Below, one piece after another: positions 1 to 4,706 of a stretch of 5,602 nt of DNA. Made by a program: the position numbers and the translations under genes. The stretch spans positions 1-5,602 of the forward strand of contig JAQUOK010000252.1 of the NCBI GenBank assembly GCA_028717165.1, read 5' to 3'. The stretch's first letter is position 1. Each line of letters begins with the position of its first letter. The notes beneath the pieces are model-generated. The model did no database searches. It was given only the letters and a program-made list of their open reading frames with translations, and was not told the DNA's origin. The DNA is from Victivallaceae bacterium. GTDB taxonomy: Bacteria; Verrucomicrobiota; Lentisphaeria; Victivallales; Victivallaceae.

Positions 1-47
1 GTTTTATAAAAAACCATGGCCGGAAGTCCTGGGAAGAGACGGCCGTT
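1..47. other. Left-edge non-coding sequence, nothing recognised
   Basis: No start codon with a plausible reading frame, RBS or RNA gene is visible on either strand. The only structure seen is a weak GGCCG/CGGCC inverted pair (18-22 with 40-44). A gene ending just outside the left edge cannot be excluded. Confidence 0.4.
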
Positions 48-63
48 GAGCGGTTAGACGACA

Positions 64-90
64 CCGAAAAGTCCGAAAAATCTGAAAACA
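64..90. repeat. Three imperfect 9-nt tandem units
   Basis: CCGAAAAGT (64-72), CCGAAAAAT (73-81) and CTGAAAACA (82-90) are consecutive 9-nt units sharing the pattern CYGAAAANN. They abut the foot of the REPIN-like element. The function is unknown. Three degenerate units may be chance, or an array worn by mutation. Confidence 0.35.
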
Positions 91-156
91 GGTAGGGCTG
101 TTTCTCCGAAACAGCCGAGTTTGAGGAAACGGACGGCTCGGAGATCCGTCCCTACC
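91..156. repeat. REPIN-like element: two inverted GTAG-footed hairpins
   Basis: On the plus strand GTAG (92-95) is followed immediately by a perfect 9-bp stem with a TCC triloop (96-104 pairing 108-116). On the minus strand GTAG (155-152) is followed immediately by a 9-bp stem with one A.G mismatch and again a TCC triloop (151-143 pairing 139-131). The two halves share the foot and the TCTCCGA apex but differ in the stem by largely compensatory changes. A 14-nt spacer (117-130) separates them, and the outer AGGTAGGG/CCCTACCT (90-97 with 150-157) can also pair. This is the architecture of REP sequences arranged as a REPIN, which are known to be moved by single-strand Y1 (RAYT) transposases acting in trans. 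No such transposase lies in this window. A simple structured intergenic repeat is the alternative. Confidence 0.6.
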
Positions 157-218
157 TCGTATGAGATGACTTTTGGCGGTCGCGTCTAAGCGCTGTTCCC
201 GGTGTAAAAGACCTTATC

Positions 219-260
219 TCCCGCTTTTATTCCGGCATATTTGACGGAATAAAAGCGGGA
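219..260. repeat. Perfect 16-bp stem-loop, possible bidirectional terminator
   Basis: Positions 219-234 are the exact reverse complement of 245-260, with a 10-nt loop (235-244). On the plus strand the stem is followed by CAAAAAGTTTTT, so it could act as a terminator for a gene entering from the left edge, although the T-run is displaced by several bases. On the minus strand it lies about 100 nt past the fucI stop, behind the larger palindrome, and could be a second-line terminator. The stem is certain from the sequence; the role is inferred. Confidence 0.5.
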
Positions 261-275
261 CAAAAAGTTTTTGAA

Positions 276-304
276 GGGAAATTGGGGGTTTGGGGGAAAA
301 GGGG
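276..304 (+). other. Putative G-quadruplex motif
   Basis: Four G-runs on the plus strand (276-278, 284-288, 292-296, 301-304) are separated by loops of 5, 3 and 4 nt and satisfy the usual G3+N1-7 pattern. Two of the runs are also part of the left arm of the palindrome at 289-340, so the two structures exclude each other. Formation is not shown by sequence alone. Confidence 0.4.
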
Positions 305-340
305 AAACTTTTTGGAAAAAGTTTCCCCTTTTCCCCCAAA
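289..340 (-). terminator. Long palindrome downstream of fucI, probable terminator or 3' stabiliser
   Basis: Positions 289-313 and 316-340 are perfect reverse complements: 25 bp separated by only GG, so effectively about 23 bp with a small loop. The arms are built of homopolymer blocks (G5, A4, G4, A3, C, T5). The palindrome starts 20 nt past the fucI stop codon on the minus strand, which is the expected place for a transcript end. No uninterrupted U-tract follows on the minus strand (the next bases are C-rich), so intrinsic termination would have to rely on the U5 inside the stem or on stem strength. An RNA 3'-end stabiliser or dispersed intergenic repeat is the alternative. It can compete with the G-rich tract at 276-304. 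Confidence 0.5.
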
Positions 341-360
341 TAAACCACCCACTCTATATA

Positions 361-2172
361 TTATTTATACGCCGGGCCGAAATTTTTACAGGCGCGATAA
401 TCGCTGCCTTCTTTTTCCATGCCGAAACTCGCCCAGGCGCTCGGGCGGAAAATATCATCTTCGCCGACGTTATGCATGCATACCGGAATGCGCAGCATGG
501 ACGCCAGGGTTATCAGGTCGGCGCCGATATGTCCGTAACTGAACGCGCCGTGGTTGGCGCCCCAGTTGGCCATGACGCTGTAGACGTCCTTAAACGCGCC
601 CTTGCCGGTCAAATTCGGGGCAAACCAGGTAGTCGGCCAGCTCGGATTGGTACGCAGGTCGAGTTTATCGTGGATTTCACGCGGCAGTTCGAAAGTATAG
701 CCCTCGGCGATCTGCAGAACCGGGCCGAGTCCTTTCACCAGATTGACGCGTGACATGGTAATCGGCATGCCGGCCTTGCTCAGGAAACGGGAAGAAAAAC
801 CGCCGCCGCGGAAATATTCGCTGATCGCGGCGCACCATTCCGTAGCGTCAAGGCATCTGCCAACTTCTTCGGGAGTAATATCCCAGAAATGCTTCATCGC
901 CGGTTTCCCGCAGCATTCCTGCTGTCCGGTGGCGTCCATACTGGTCGAACCGGAATTGATAAGGTGGATGAGGCCGTTGGCGCCGAGGCCGCTCAATTCA
1001 TGTCCGGCAGCTCTTTTCACCGCTTCCGGGCTCCAGAAAGTACGAACATCCGAGAAGCCCTGCGCCCTGCCGGTTAAAAGATGCCCGAACAACATGGCTA
1101 CGCCGTTAAGCGCGTCGTTTTCGGTAGCGCAGACAAACGCTTCACGGATGCCGTTCCAGTCGAAAGACGAGTTCAGGATAGTTTCCATGAAATCGCCGTT
1201 CGGCATATGGTCAGTCCACTGCCGCTGCCCCTGAAAGCCGGAAGCGATGGCGTTATGGCCTAAAGCTTCCTCGCCGAAGCCGAGTTCGGCCAGGCGCGGA
1301 TTGCCGACCATCAGGTCACGGGCGATAATCGTCATTTTCACAACATATTCCCAGACCGCGTCTTTTTCGGCGGCGGACTTGCGCTGGTCGGGAGTATTGA
1401 AGTCCTCGCCTTCCTTGCAGTTCTTTTTAGTCCACGCCATGGCGCGCTTGTATTCTTCGGGATCATAGATATTCTCATTGACGCGGCGGATGAATTCGGT
1501 CATATCCACGGAAACGCAGCGCATCCCGAGGAAATCCTCGAAAAAGGCGGGTTCGACCAGCGAACCGGCAATTCCCATCGAACAACTGCCCATGGACAGA
1601 TAAGTTTTGCCGCGCATGGTGGCGGCCGCTATCCCGGCGCGCGCAAAGCGCAGGATCTTTTCCTGAACGTCTTCGGGAATCGAAGTATCGTCGGCGTCCT
1701 GAACGTCACGGCCGTAAATTCCGAACGCCGGCAGGCCTTTCTGGGTATGTCCGGCCAATACCGCCGCCAGATAAACCGCCCCCGGACGTTCTGTGCCGTT
1801 AAAACCCCATACGGCTTTCGGGACCATGGGAGTCATGTCCATGGTTTCGGCGCCGTAGCACCAGCAGGGAGTAACGGTCAGGGAAACCCCGACGCCTTCG
1901 GCTTCGAATTTGGCGGCGCACATCGCCGCTTCAGCGGCGCCGCCGATACAGGTATCGGCAATAACGCATTCCACCGGCAGGCCGTTGGAATGGCGCAGAT
2001 TGGCGCCGATAAGTTCAGATGCGGCTTTCGCCATTCCCATAGTTTGGGCTTCGAGGGATTCGCGGACACCTTTACGGCGGCCGTCAATTGCGGGGCGAAT
2101 TCCGATTTTCGGCATTCCGCCGCGTAAACGGCTGACCAACGGACCAACTTTCATATTGCCGATATAAGCCAT
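361..2172 (-). CDS. fucI: L-fucose isomerase
   Basis: Interconverts L-fucose and L-fuculose (also D-arabinose/D-ribulose in characterised members), the first cytoplasmic step of the fucose pathway leading through FucK and FucA to lactaldehyde and DHAP. The 603-residue product follows E. coli FucI (591 residues) along its whole length: PKIGIRPAIDGRR (21-33), the CWCYGAETMDM segment (103-113), WGFNGTERPGAVYLAA (122-137), DVQDADDTSIPEDV (156-169), WPTTWFAPNLTGKG (512-525) and the YRACKNFGP C-terminus. The three Mn2+ ligands are present: E351 (ATEND), D375 (SDVRT) and H541 (ANHG), matching E. coli E337, D361 and H528. The start at 2172 is chosen because AAAAAAGGAG (2189-2180) lies 7 nt upstream; an in-frame extension to 2289 would cover the promoter and has no family counterpart. 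The N-terminus is about 12 residues longer than in E. coli. No kinase, aldolase or mutarotase gene adjoins it, so the rest of the pathway must be elsewhere. Confidence 0.97.
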   Translation of the reverse strand: MAYIGNMKVGPLVSRLRGGMPKIGIRPAIDGRRKGVRESLEAQTMGMAKAASELIGANLRHSNGLPVECVIADTCIGGAAEAAMCAAKFEAEGVGVSLTVTPCWCYGAETMDMTPMVPKAVWGFNGTERPGAVYLAAVLAGHTQKGLPAFGIYGRDVQDADDTSIPEDVQEKILRFARAGIAAATMRGKTYLSMGSCSMGIAGSLVEPAFFEDFLGMRCVSVDMTEFIRRVNENIYDPEEYKRAMAWTKKNCKEGEDFNTPDQRKSAAEKDAVWEYVVKMTIIARDLMVGNPRLAELGFGEEALGHNAIASGFQGQRQWTDHMPNGDFMETILNSSFDWNGIREAFVCATENDALNGVAMLFGHLLTGRAQGFSDVRTFWSPEAVKRAAGHELSGLGANGLIHLINSGSTSMDATGQQECCGKPAMKHFWDITPEEVGRCLDATEWCAAISEYFRGGGFSSRFLSKAGMPITMSRVNLVKGLGPVLQIAEGYTFELPREIHDKLDLRTNPSWPTTWFAPNLTGKGAFKDVYSVMANWGANHGAFSYGHIGADLITLASMLRIPVCMHNVGEDDIFRPSAWASFGMEKEGSDYRACKNFGPAYK

Positions 2173-2179
2173 AATAAAA

Positions 2180-2189
2180 CTCCTTTTTT
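2180..2189 (-). promoter_or_regulatory. Ribosome binding site deciding the fucI start
   Basis: On the minus strand AAAAAAGGAG ends 7 nt before the ATG at 2172. This strong Shine-Dalgarno sequence fixes the 603-residue form and excludes the longer in-frame reading starting at 2289. Confidence 0.85.
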
Positions 2190-2193
2190 GAGC

Positions 2194-2222
2194 TTGAAAA
2201 ATACCGTCTTGTGTATTATACA
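2194..2222 (+). promoter_or_regulatory. Candidate distal promoter for the transporter gene
   Basis: TTGAAA (2194-2199) and TATACA (2217-2222) are 17 nt apart on the plus strand. The -10 overlaps the palindrome at 2210-2224 and thus the fucI -10, giving face-to-face promoters around one operator. The match is moderate (5/6 and 4/6), and use would leave a leader of about 125 nt. Confidence 0.35.
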
Positions 2223-2224
2223 CA
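2210..2224. promoter_or_regulatory. Perfect 15-bp palindrome, candidate shared operator
   Basis: TGTGTATTATACACA has 7-nt arms around a central T and is perfectly symmetric. It overlaps the best -10 box of the fucI promoter (minus strand) and a -10-like box on the plus strand, so a dimeric repressor bound here would block both divergent genes. Size and symmetry fit the operators of GntR- or LacI-type sugar regulators, but no regulator gene is in the window and the family cannot be assigned from the site alone. Confidence 0.55.
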
Positions 2225-2243
2225 CAAATTCCCCAAAAAACAA
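2215..2243 (-). promoter_or_regulatory. Sigma70-like promoter of fucI
   Basis: On the minus strand a perfect TATAAT (2220-2215) is preceded, at a 17-nt spacing, by TTGTTT (2243-2238). A closer match to the -35 consensus, TTGACA (2250-2245), lies 24 nt from the -10, too far for normal use, though it may be an alternative or activator-dependent element. The predicted start of transcription, near 2208, would give a leader of about 35 nt. Confidence 0.6.
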
Positions 2244-2283
2244 CTGTCAAAACTTTAAAGCCGCAAAAAAATACATAATCAGC

Positions 2284-2312
2284 TTGCAAGAACCTTATAT
2301 GCAGGTTAGATT
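2284..2312 (+). promoter_or_regulatory. Candidate proximal promoter for the transporter gene
   Basis: TTGCAA (2284-2289) and TAGATT (2307-2312) have a 17-nt spacer and lie about 40 nt before the coding start. Each box matches the sigma70 consensus at 4/6. It is an alternative to the more distal candidate at 2194-2222 and would not be covered by the palindrome. Confidence 0.3.
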
Positions 2313-2341
2313 TTATCTGGTAATTCCGGTTAAATCATGGA

Positions 2342-2347
2342 AGAGGA
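2342..2347 (+). promoter_or_regulatory. Ribosome binding site deciding the transporter start
   Basis: AGAGGA lies 7 nt before the ATG at 2355. The in-frame ATG at 2337 has no purine-rich site at a suitable distance, so the start at 2355 is preferred. Confidence 0.65.
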
Positions 2348-2354
2348 CAGACTT

Positions 2355-4523
2355 ATGTTTTCAAAATGGAAAATAAAACTGACTTTTGCGAAACTGGTTA
2401 TCATATCAATGCTCCTGGGAATTGCCTGCGGGATAACTTTCGGCGAACGCTGCGCCTGCCTGGCTCTGGTTGGACAGGGATATATCGCCCTGCTGCAAAT
2501 GTGTATAATTCCGTATGTCGTCGTTTCAATCCTCTACGGTATCGGACGGTTGGGAATTGCAGAATCAAAGCAAATGGCCTCCAAAGGAATCTCCCTGACC
2601 CTGATGTTCTGGGGCATAATAGCGTTTTATCTGGTTTTGATGCCCTTCTGCTTCCCGGAATGGGACGCCACCGTGTTTTTCAGCCAGAACGTTGTGGAAA
2701 AGATCAAAGACATAAATTATCTGGAATTATACATTCCCGCCAATCCGTTCTATTCCCTGGCCAACAGCTTTGTCCCGGCAATAACGGTATTCTGTATTTT
2801 CGTCGGCATCGCTTTGATGAGCGTCAAAAACAAGGAAACCATATTAAACGATTTTCACATCTGCTGCACCACGCTCCTGAAAGCCAATAACGGCGTGGTG
2901 AAACTCGCTCCGCTCGGCACTTTCGCCCTGCTGGCGAACCTGACTGGAACCATAACTCTGGCGGAAGTCGGCAGAATGCAGGTGTATCTGGTGGTTTCCG
3001 GCGCCGCGATCCTGCTGGTGAGTTTCTGTATCATTCCGCTGACCGTCACCGCTTTTACCGAATTTAAATACCGGGACATCCTGCATGTTTCAAAAGACGC
3101 GATGCTGACCGCCTTCGCCACCGGCAACGTCTTCGTCCTGATACCGATAATAACCCGCGGCGTCCGGCAGCTGCTGGATGAAAAAAATATTGATACGGAA
3201 GAACGCCGGGTTACGCTCGATACGCTCATTCCCATCAGTTTCAACTTTCCCCTGGGCGGAAGGGTTCTGCTGCTGCTTTTCGTCCCGTTTGCCGCCTGGT
3301 TCTACGATATGGACCTGCCGTTATGGAAATATCCGGAATTGATCATTGCCGGGATACTCGGCCTTTTCGGCAGTGAAGTCACCGCCATACTGTTCCTGCT
3401 CAATTATTTCCACATTCCCAGCGATATAATCGAATTTTTCGTGGCCTTCAACGTCATTAACGACCGGATAGCGGCCTTGTGCAGTTCCATTTATATGATC
3501 GCTTTCTGCATACTGTGCACCGCCTGGCTGACCGGTTTCCTGAAAATAAACCTGCGCAAAATGGTAAAAAATCTTTTTATCATACTTGCCGCCACTCTTC
3601 TTACGCTCATGGCCTGTACGGTTTATCTGAGACTCACGATAAGCAGGGAAAGCGGCGACGGGGACATCCTGGCCCGGATGCAGATAAAAGATACCGTCAA
3701 AGCAAAGATCCTCAAAAGTTATCCCGGCTCCCGGCAAATAAAACAGATAACCGCCGGACAAAGCGGCGACCGCCTGGAAATGATAAAAAAACGCGGCGTA
3801 TTACGGGTGGGATATTCTCCGATTTCACGTCCGTTCACCTATTTCAATTCCCGAAATGAACTCATCGGCTATGATGTTGAAATGGCTCACATGCTGGCGA
3901 AGGACATCGGCTGCACTCTGGAATTCATACCTATAGAATATAACGACATCGGCAGGGGAATAAACGACGGGGTGATCGATATAGTCATGGCCGGCGTTTC
4001 CATAACTCTGGAACGCCTGAAATCGCTGCATTTTACGCAGCCTTACATGAAAGTCAACCTCGCCCTGGTGGTAAAAGACTATAAACAGGATGAATACCAG
4101 TCCGCCGAGGACATCCGCCGGAAAAACAAATTACGCGTCGCCTGCGTACCGGGCCTTTCCTACCGCGCCCACATGAAAAAACATTATCCCAACATGGTTT
4201 TCGTTGACGTCAAGTCAGAAGCCGATTTCCTGAACGGCAAAGTCGAAGCGGATGCGCTGCTGATATCCGCCGAGGAAGGATTCGCCTGGTGCATCCTGTA
4301 CCCGGCTTTTTCCGTGGTTATTCCGCGGCCTGAAATTCTCAAAGAGGATTTGGCATATGTGATTTCCCAGGACGACCTGAAATTCTCTCAATACCTGAAC
4401 TCCTGGCTCAATCTGAAAAAAACCGATGGGGTTCTGGACAAACTTTATTCTTACTGGATTCTGGGCAAAGACATCCACGGCAAAAGAAAACGCTGGTGCC
4501 TCTGGGATGAGTTGTGCAGATAA
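2355..4523 (+). CDS. SLC1-like (SDF) symporter fused to a family-3 solute-binding domain
   Basis: A 722-residue inner-membrane protein in two parts. Residues about 1-395 have the Na+:dicarboxylate symporter fold: the first helix with GIACGITFGE, LLQMCIIPYVVVSILYGIG, a PANPFYSLANSFVPAITVFCIF-type segment (given here in outline), LAPLGTFALLA, and DAMLTAF entering re-entrant hairpin 1. Residues about 404-424 form one extra hydrophobic helix ending in LMAC. Residues about 477-705 are an SBP_bac_3 domain: KRGVLRVGYS, GYDVEMAHMLAKDIG, DIVMAGVSITLERLKSLHFTQPY. An eight-helix SLC1 core ends in the cytoplasm, so the ninth helix would place the binding domain in the periplasm, where it could hand ligand to the carrier. 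Typical Na+/aspartate-binding motifs are degraded (see findings), so the substrate is unknown, probably a small carboxylate. A sensory role is possible. The gene is divergent from fucI and may share its operator. Confidence 0.85.
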   Translation: MFSKWKIKLTFAKLVIISMLLGIACGITFGERCACLALVGQGYIALLQMCIIPYVVVSILYGIGRLGIAESKQMASKGISLTLMFWGIIAFYLVLMPFCFPEWDATVFFSQNVVEKIKDINYLELYIPANPFYSLANSFVPAITVFCIFVGIALMSVKNKETILNDFHICCTTLLKANNGVVKLAPLGTFALLANLTGTITLAEVGRMQVYLVVSGAAILLVSFCIIPLTVTAFTEFKYRDILHVSKDAMLTAFATGNVFVLIPIITRGVRQLLDEKNIDTEERRVTLDTLIPISFNFPLGGRVLLLLFVPFAAWFYDMDLPLWKYPELIIAGILGLFGSEVTAILFLLNYFHIPSDIIEFFVAFNVINDRIAALCSSIYMIAFCILCTAWLTGFLKINLRKMVKNLFIILAATLLTLMACTVYLRLTISRESGDGDILARMQIKDTVKAKILKSYPGSRQIKQITAGQSGDRLEMIKKRGVLRVGYSPISRPFTYFNSRNELIGYDVEMAHMLAKDIGCTLEFIPIEYNDIGRGINDGVIDIVMAGVSITLERLKSLHFTQPYMKVNLALVVKDYKQDEYQSAEDIRRKNKLRVACVPGLSYRAHMKKHYPNMVFVDVKSEADFLNGKVEADALLISAEEGFAWCILYPAFSVVIPRPEILKEDLAYVISQDDLKFSQYLNSWLNLKKTDGVLDKLYSYWILGKDIHGKRKRWCLWDELCR

Positions 4524-4532
4524 AGCAGTAGC

Positions 4533-4549
4533 CGGAGCAGCCTGCTCCG
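4533..4549. repeat. Short stem-loop after the transporter stop
   Basis: CGGAGCA and TGCTCCG form a perfect 7-bp stem with a GCC triloop, 9 nt beyond the stop codon. No U-tract follows, so it is a poor intrinsic terminator; it could stabilise the 3' end. GTAG occurs at 4528-4531, one base before the stem, which loosely recalls the REP-type feet seen at 92-155. Confidence 0.45.
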
Positions 4550-4642
4550 CGACAGAGGCTGAAGTTATTCGAACGCAAAGGTCGCAGTGCGAGGCGACTG
4601 CTCGTGCCCTGAAAAAAACTCGCGGATGATTTATTTCCGGCT

Positions 4643-4670
4643 TGCAGGGACCCTGCCTGTATGGTAAATT
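4643..4670 (+). promoter_or_regulatory. Weak promoter candidate for cstA
   Basis: TTGCAG (4643-4648) and TAAATT (4665-4670) have a 16-nt spacer and lie about 35 nt before the cstA start. The match to consensus is weak (3/6 and 4/6). The small palindrome GCAGGGACCCTGC (4644-4656) overlaps the -35 and spacer, where a regulator could act. Confidence 0.25.
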
Positions 4671-4694
4671 AAAGGTGCCCAAAAATAAACAACC

Positions 4695-4700
4695 AAGGAA
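4695..4700 (+). promoter_or_regulatory. Ribosome binding site of cstA
   Basis: AAGGAA lies 6 nt before the ATG at 4707 and supports that start. Confidence 0.7.
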
Positions 4701-4706
4701 CGTATA

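Larger units (their letters stand above)
48..195. repeat. Imperfect long inverted repeat enclosing the REPIN-like core
   Basis: Positions 48-66 and 177-195 are imperfect reverse complements: 15 of 19 positions pair, in blocks of 4, 7 and 4 with mismatches between them. The two arms bracket the GTAG-hairpin pair at 92-155 almost symmetrically, so the whole 148-nt block could fold as one long branched hairpin or represent a small non-autonomous mobile element with degenerate terminal inverted repeats. No flanking target-site duplication was recognised. The pairing is read directly from the sequence; the mobile-element interpretation is inference. Confidence 0.45.
4524..4706 (+). other. Intergenic region with alternative RNA pairings, no gene
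   Basis: No convincing coding sequence lies here. GTCGC (4581-4585) can pair with GCGAC on either side (4549-4553 or 4594-4598), and GAGCAG (4535-4540) can pair with CTGCTC at 4598-4603 instead of its local partner. GCAGT (4584-4588) can also pair with ACTGC (4597-4601). Mutually exclusive stems of this sort occur in attenuators and in structured repeats; nothing identifies a known riboswitch. A small perfect stem GCAGG-GAC-CCTGC lies at 4644-4656, inside the weak cstA promoter candidate. Confidence 0.35.

Noticed and set aside
1..360. CRISPR array or tRNA gene in the repeat-rich left end
   Set aside because: The repeats are inverted hairpins without regularly spaced direct repeats, and no cloverleaf or T-loop sequence is seen.
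271..753. Plus-strand 160-codon reading frame across the fucI 3' end
   Set aside because: It lies opposite the conserved fucI sequence and starts inside the palindromic intergenic structure, with low-complexity translation and no recognisable family.
743..2167. Several plus-strand reading frames of 60-163 codons opposite fucI
   Set aside because: All are antisense to a gene with full-length homology to a known enzyme; none shows a domain or RBS. They follow from the GC-rich codon pattern of fucI.
2173..2289. In-frame N-terminal extension of fucI by 39 residues from an ATG at 2289
   Set aside because: It would translate across the TATAAT box, palindrome and Shine-Dalgarno sequence, and the extension resembles no FucI N-terminus.
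2337..2354. Transporter start at the upstream ATG (six extra residues)
   Set aside because: There is no Shine-Dalgarno sequence before 2337, whereas AGAGGA is well placed for 2355; the extra residues are charged and do not extend the first helix.
4533..4549. Intrinsic terminator for the transporter gene
   Set aside because: The stem is only 7 bp and is followed by CGACAGAGG rather than a U-tract.
4426..4629. 67-codon plus-strand frame overlapping the end of the transporter gene
   Set aside because: It starts within conserved coding sequence without an RBS, and its second half is translation of the structured intergenic region.
4215..4682. 155-codon minus-strand frame across the transporter end and the intergenic region
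   Set aside because: It is antisense to the binding domain and has no recognisable motif.
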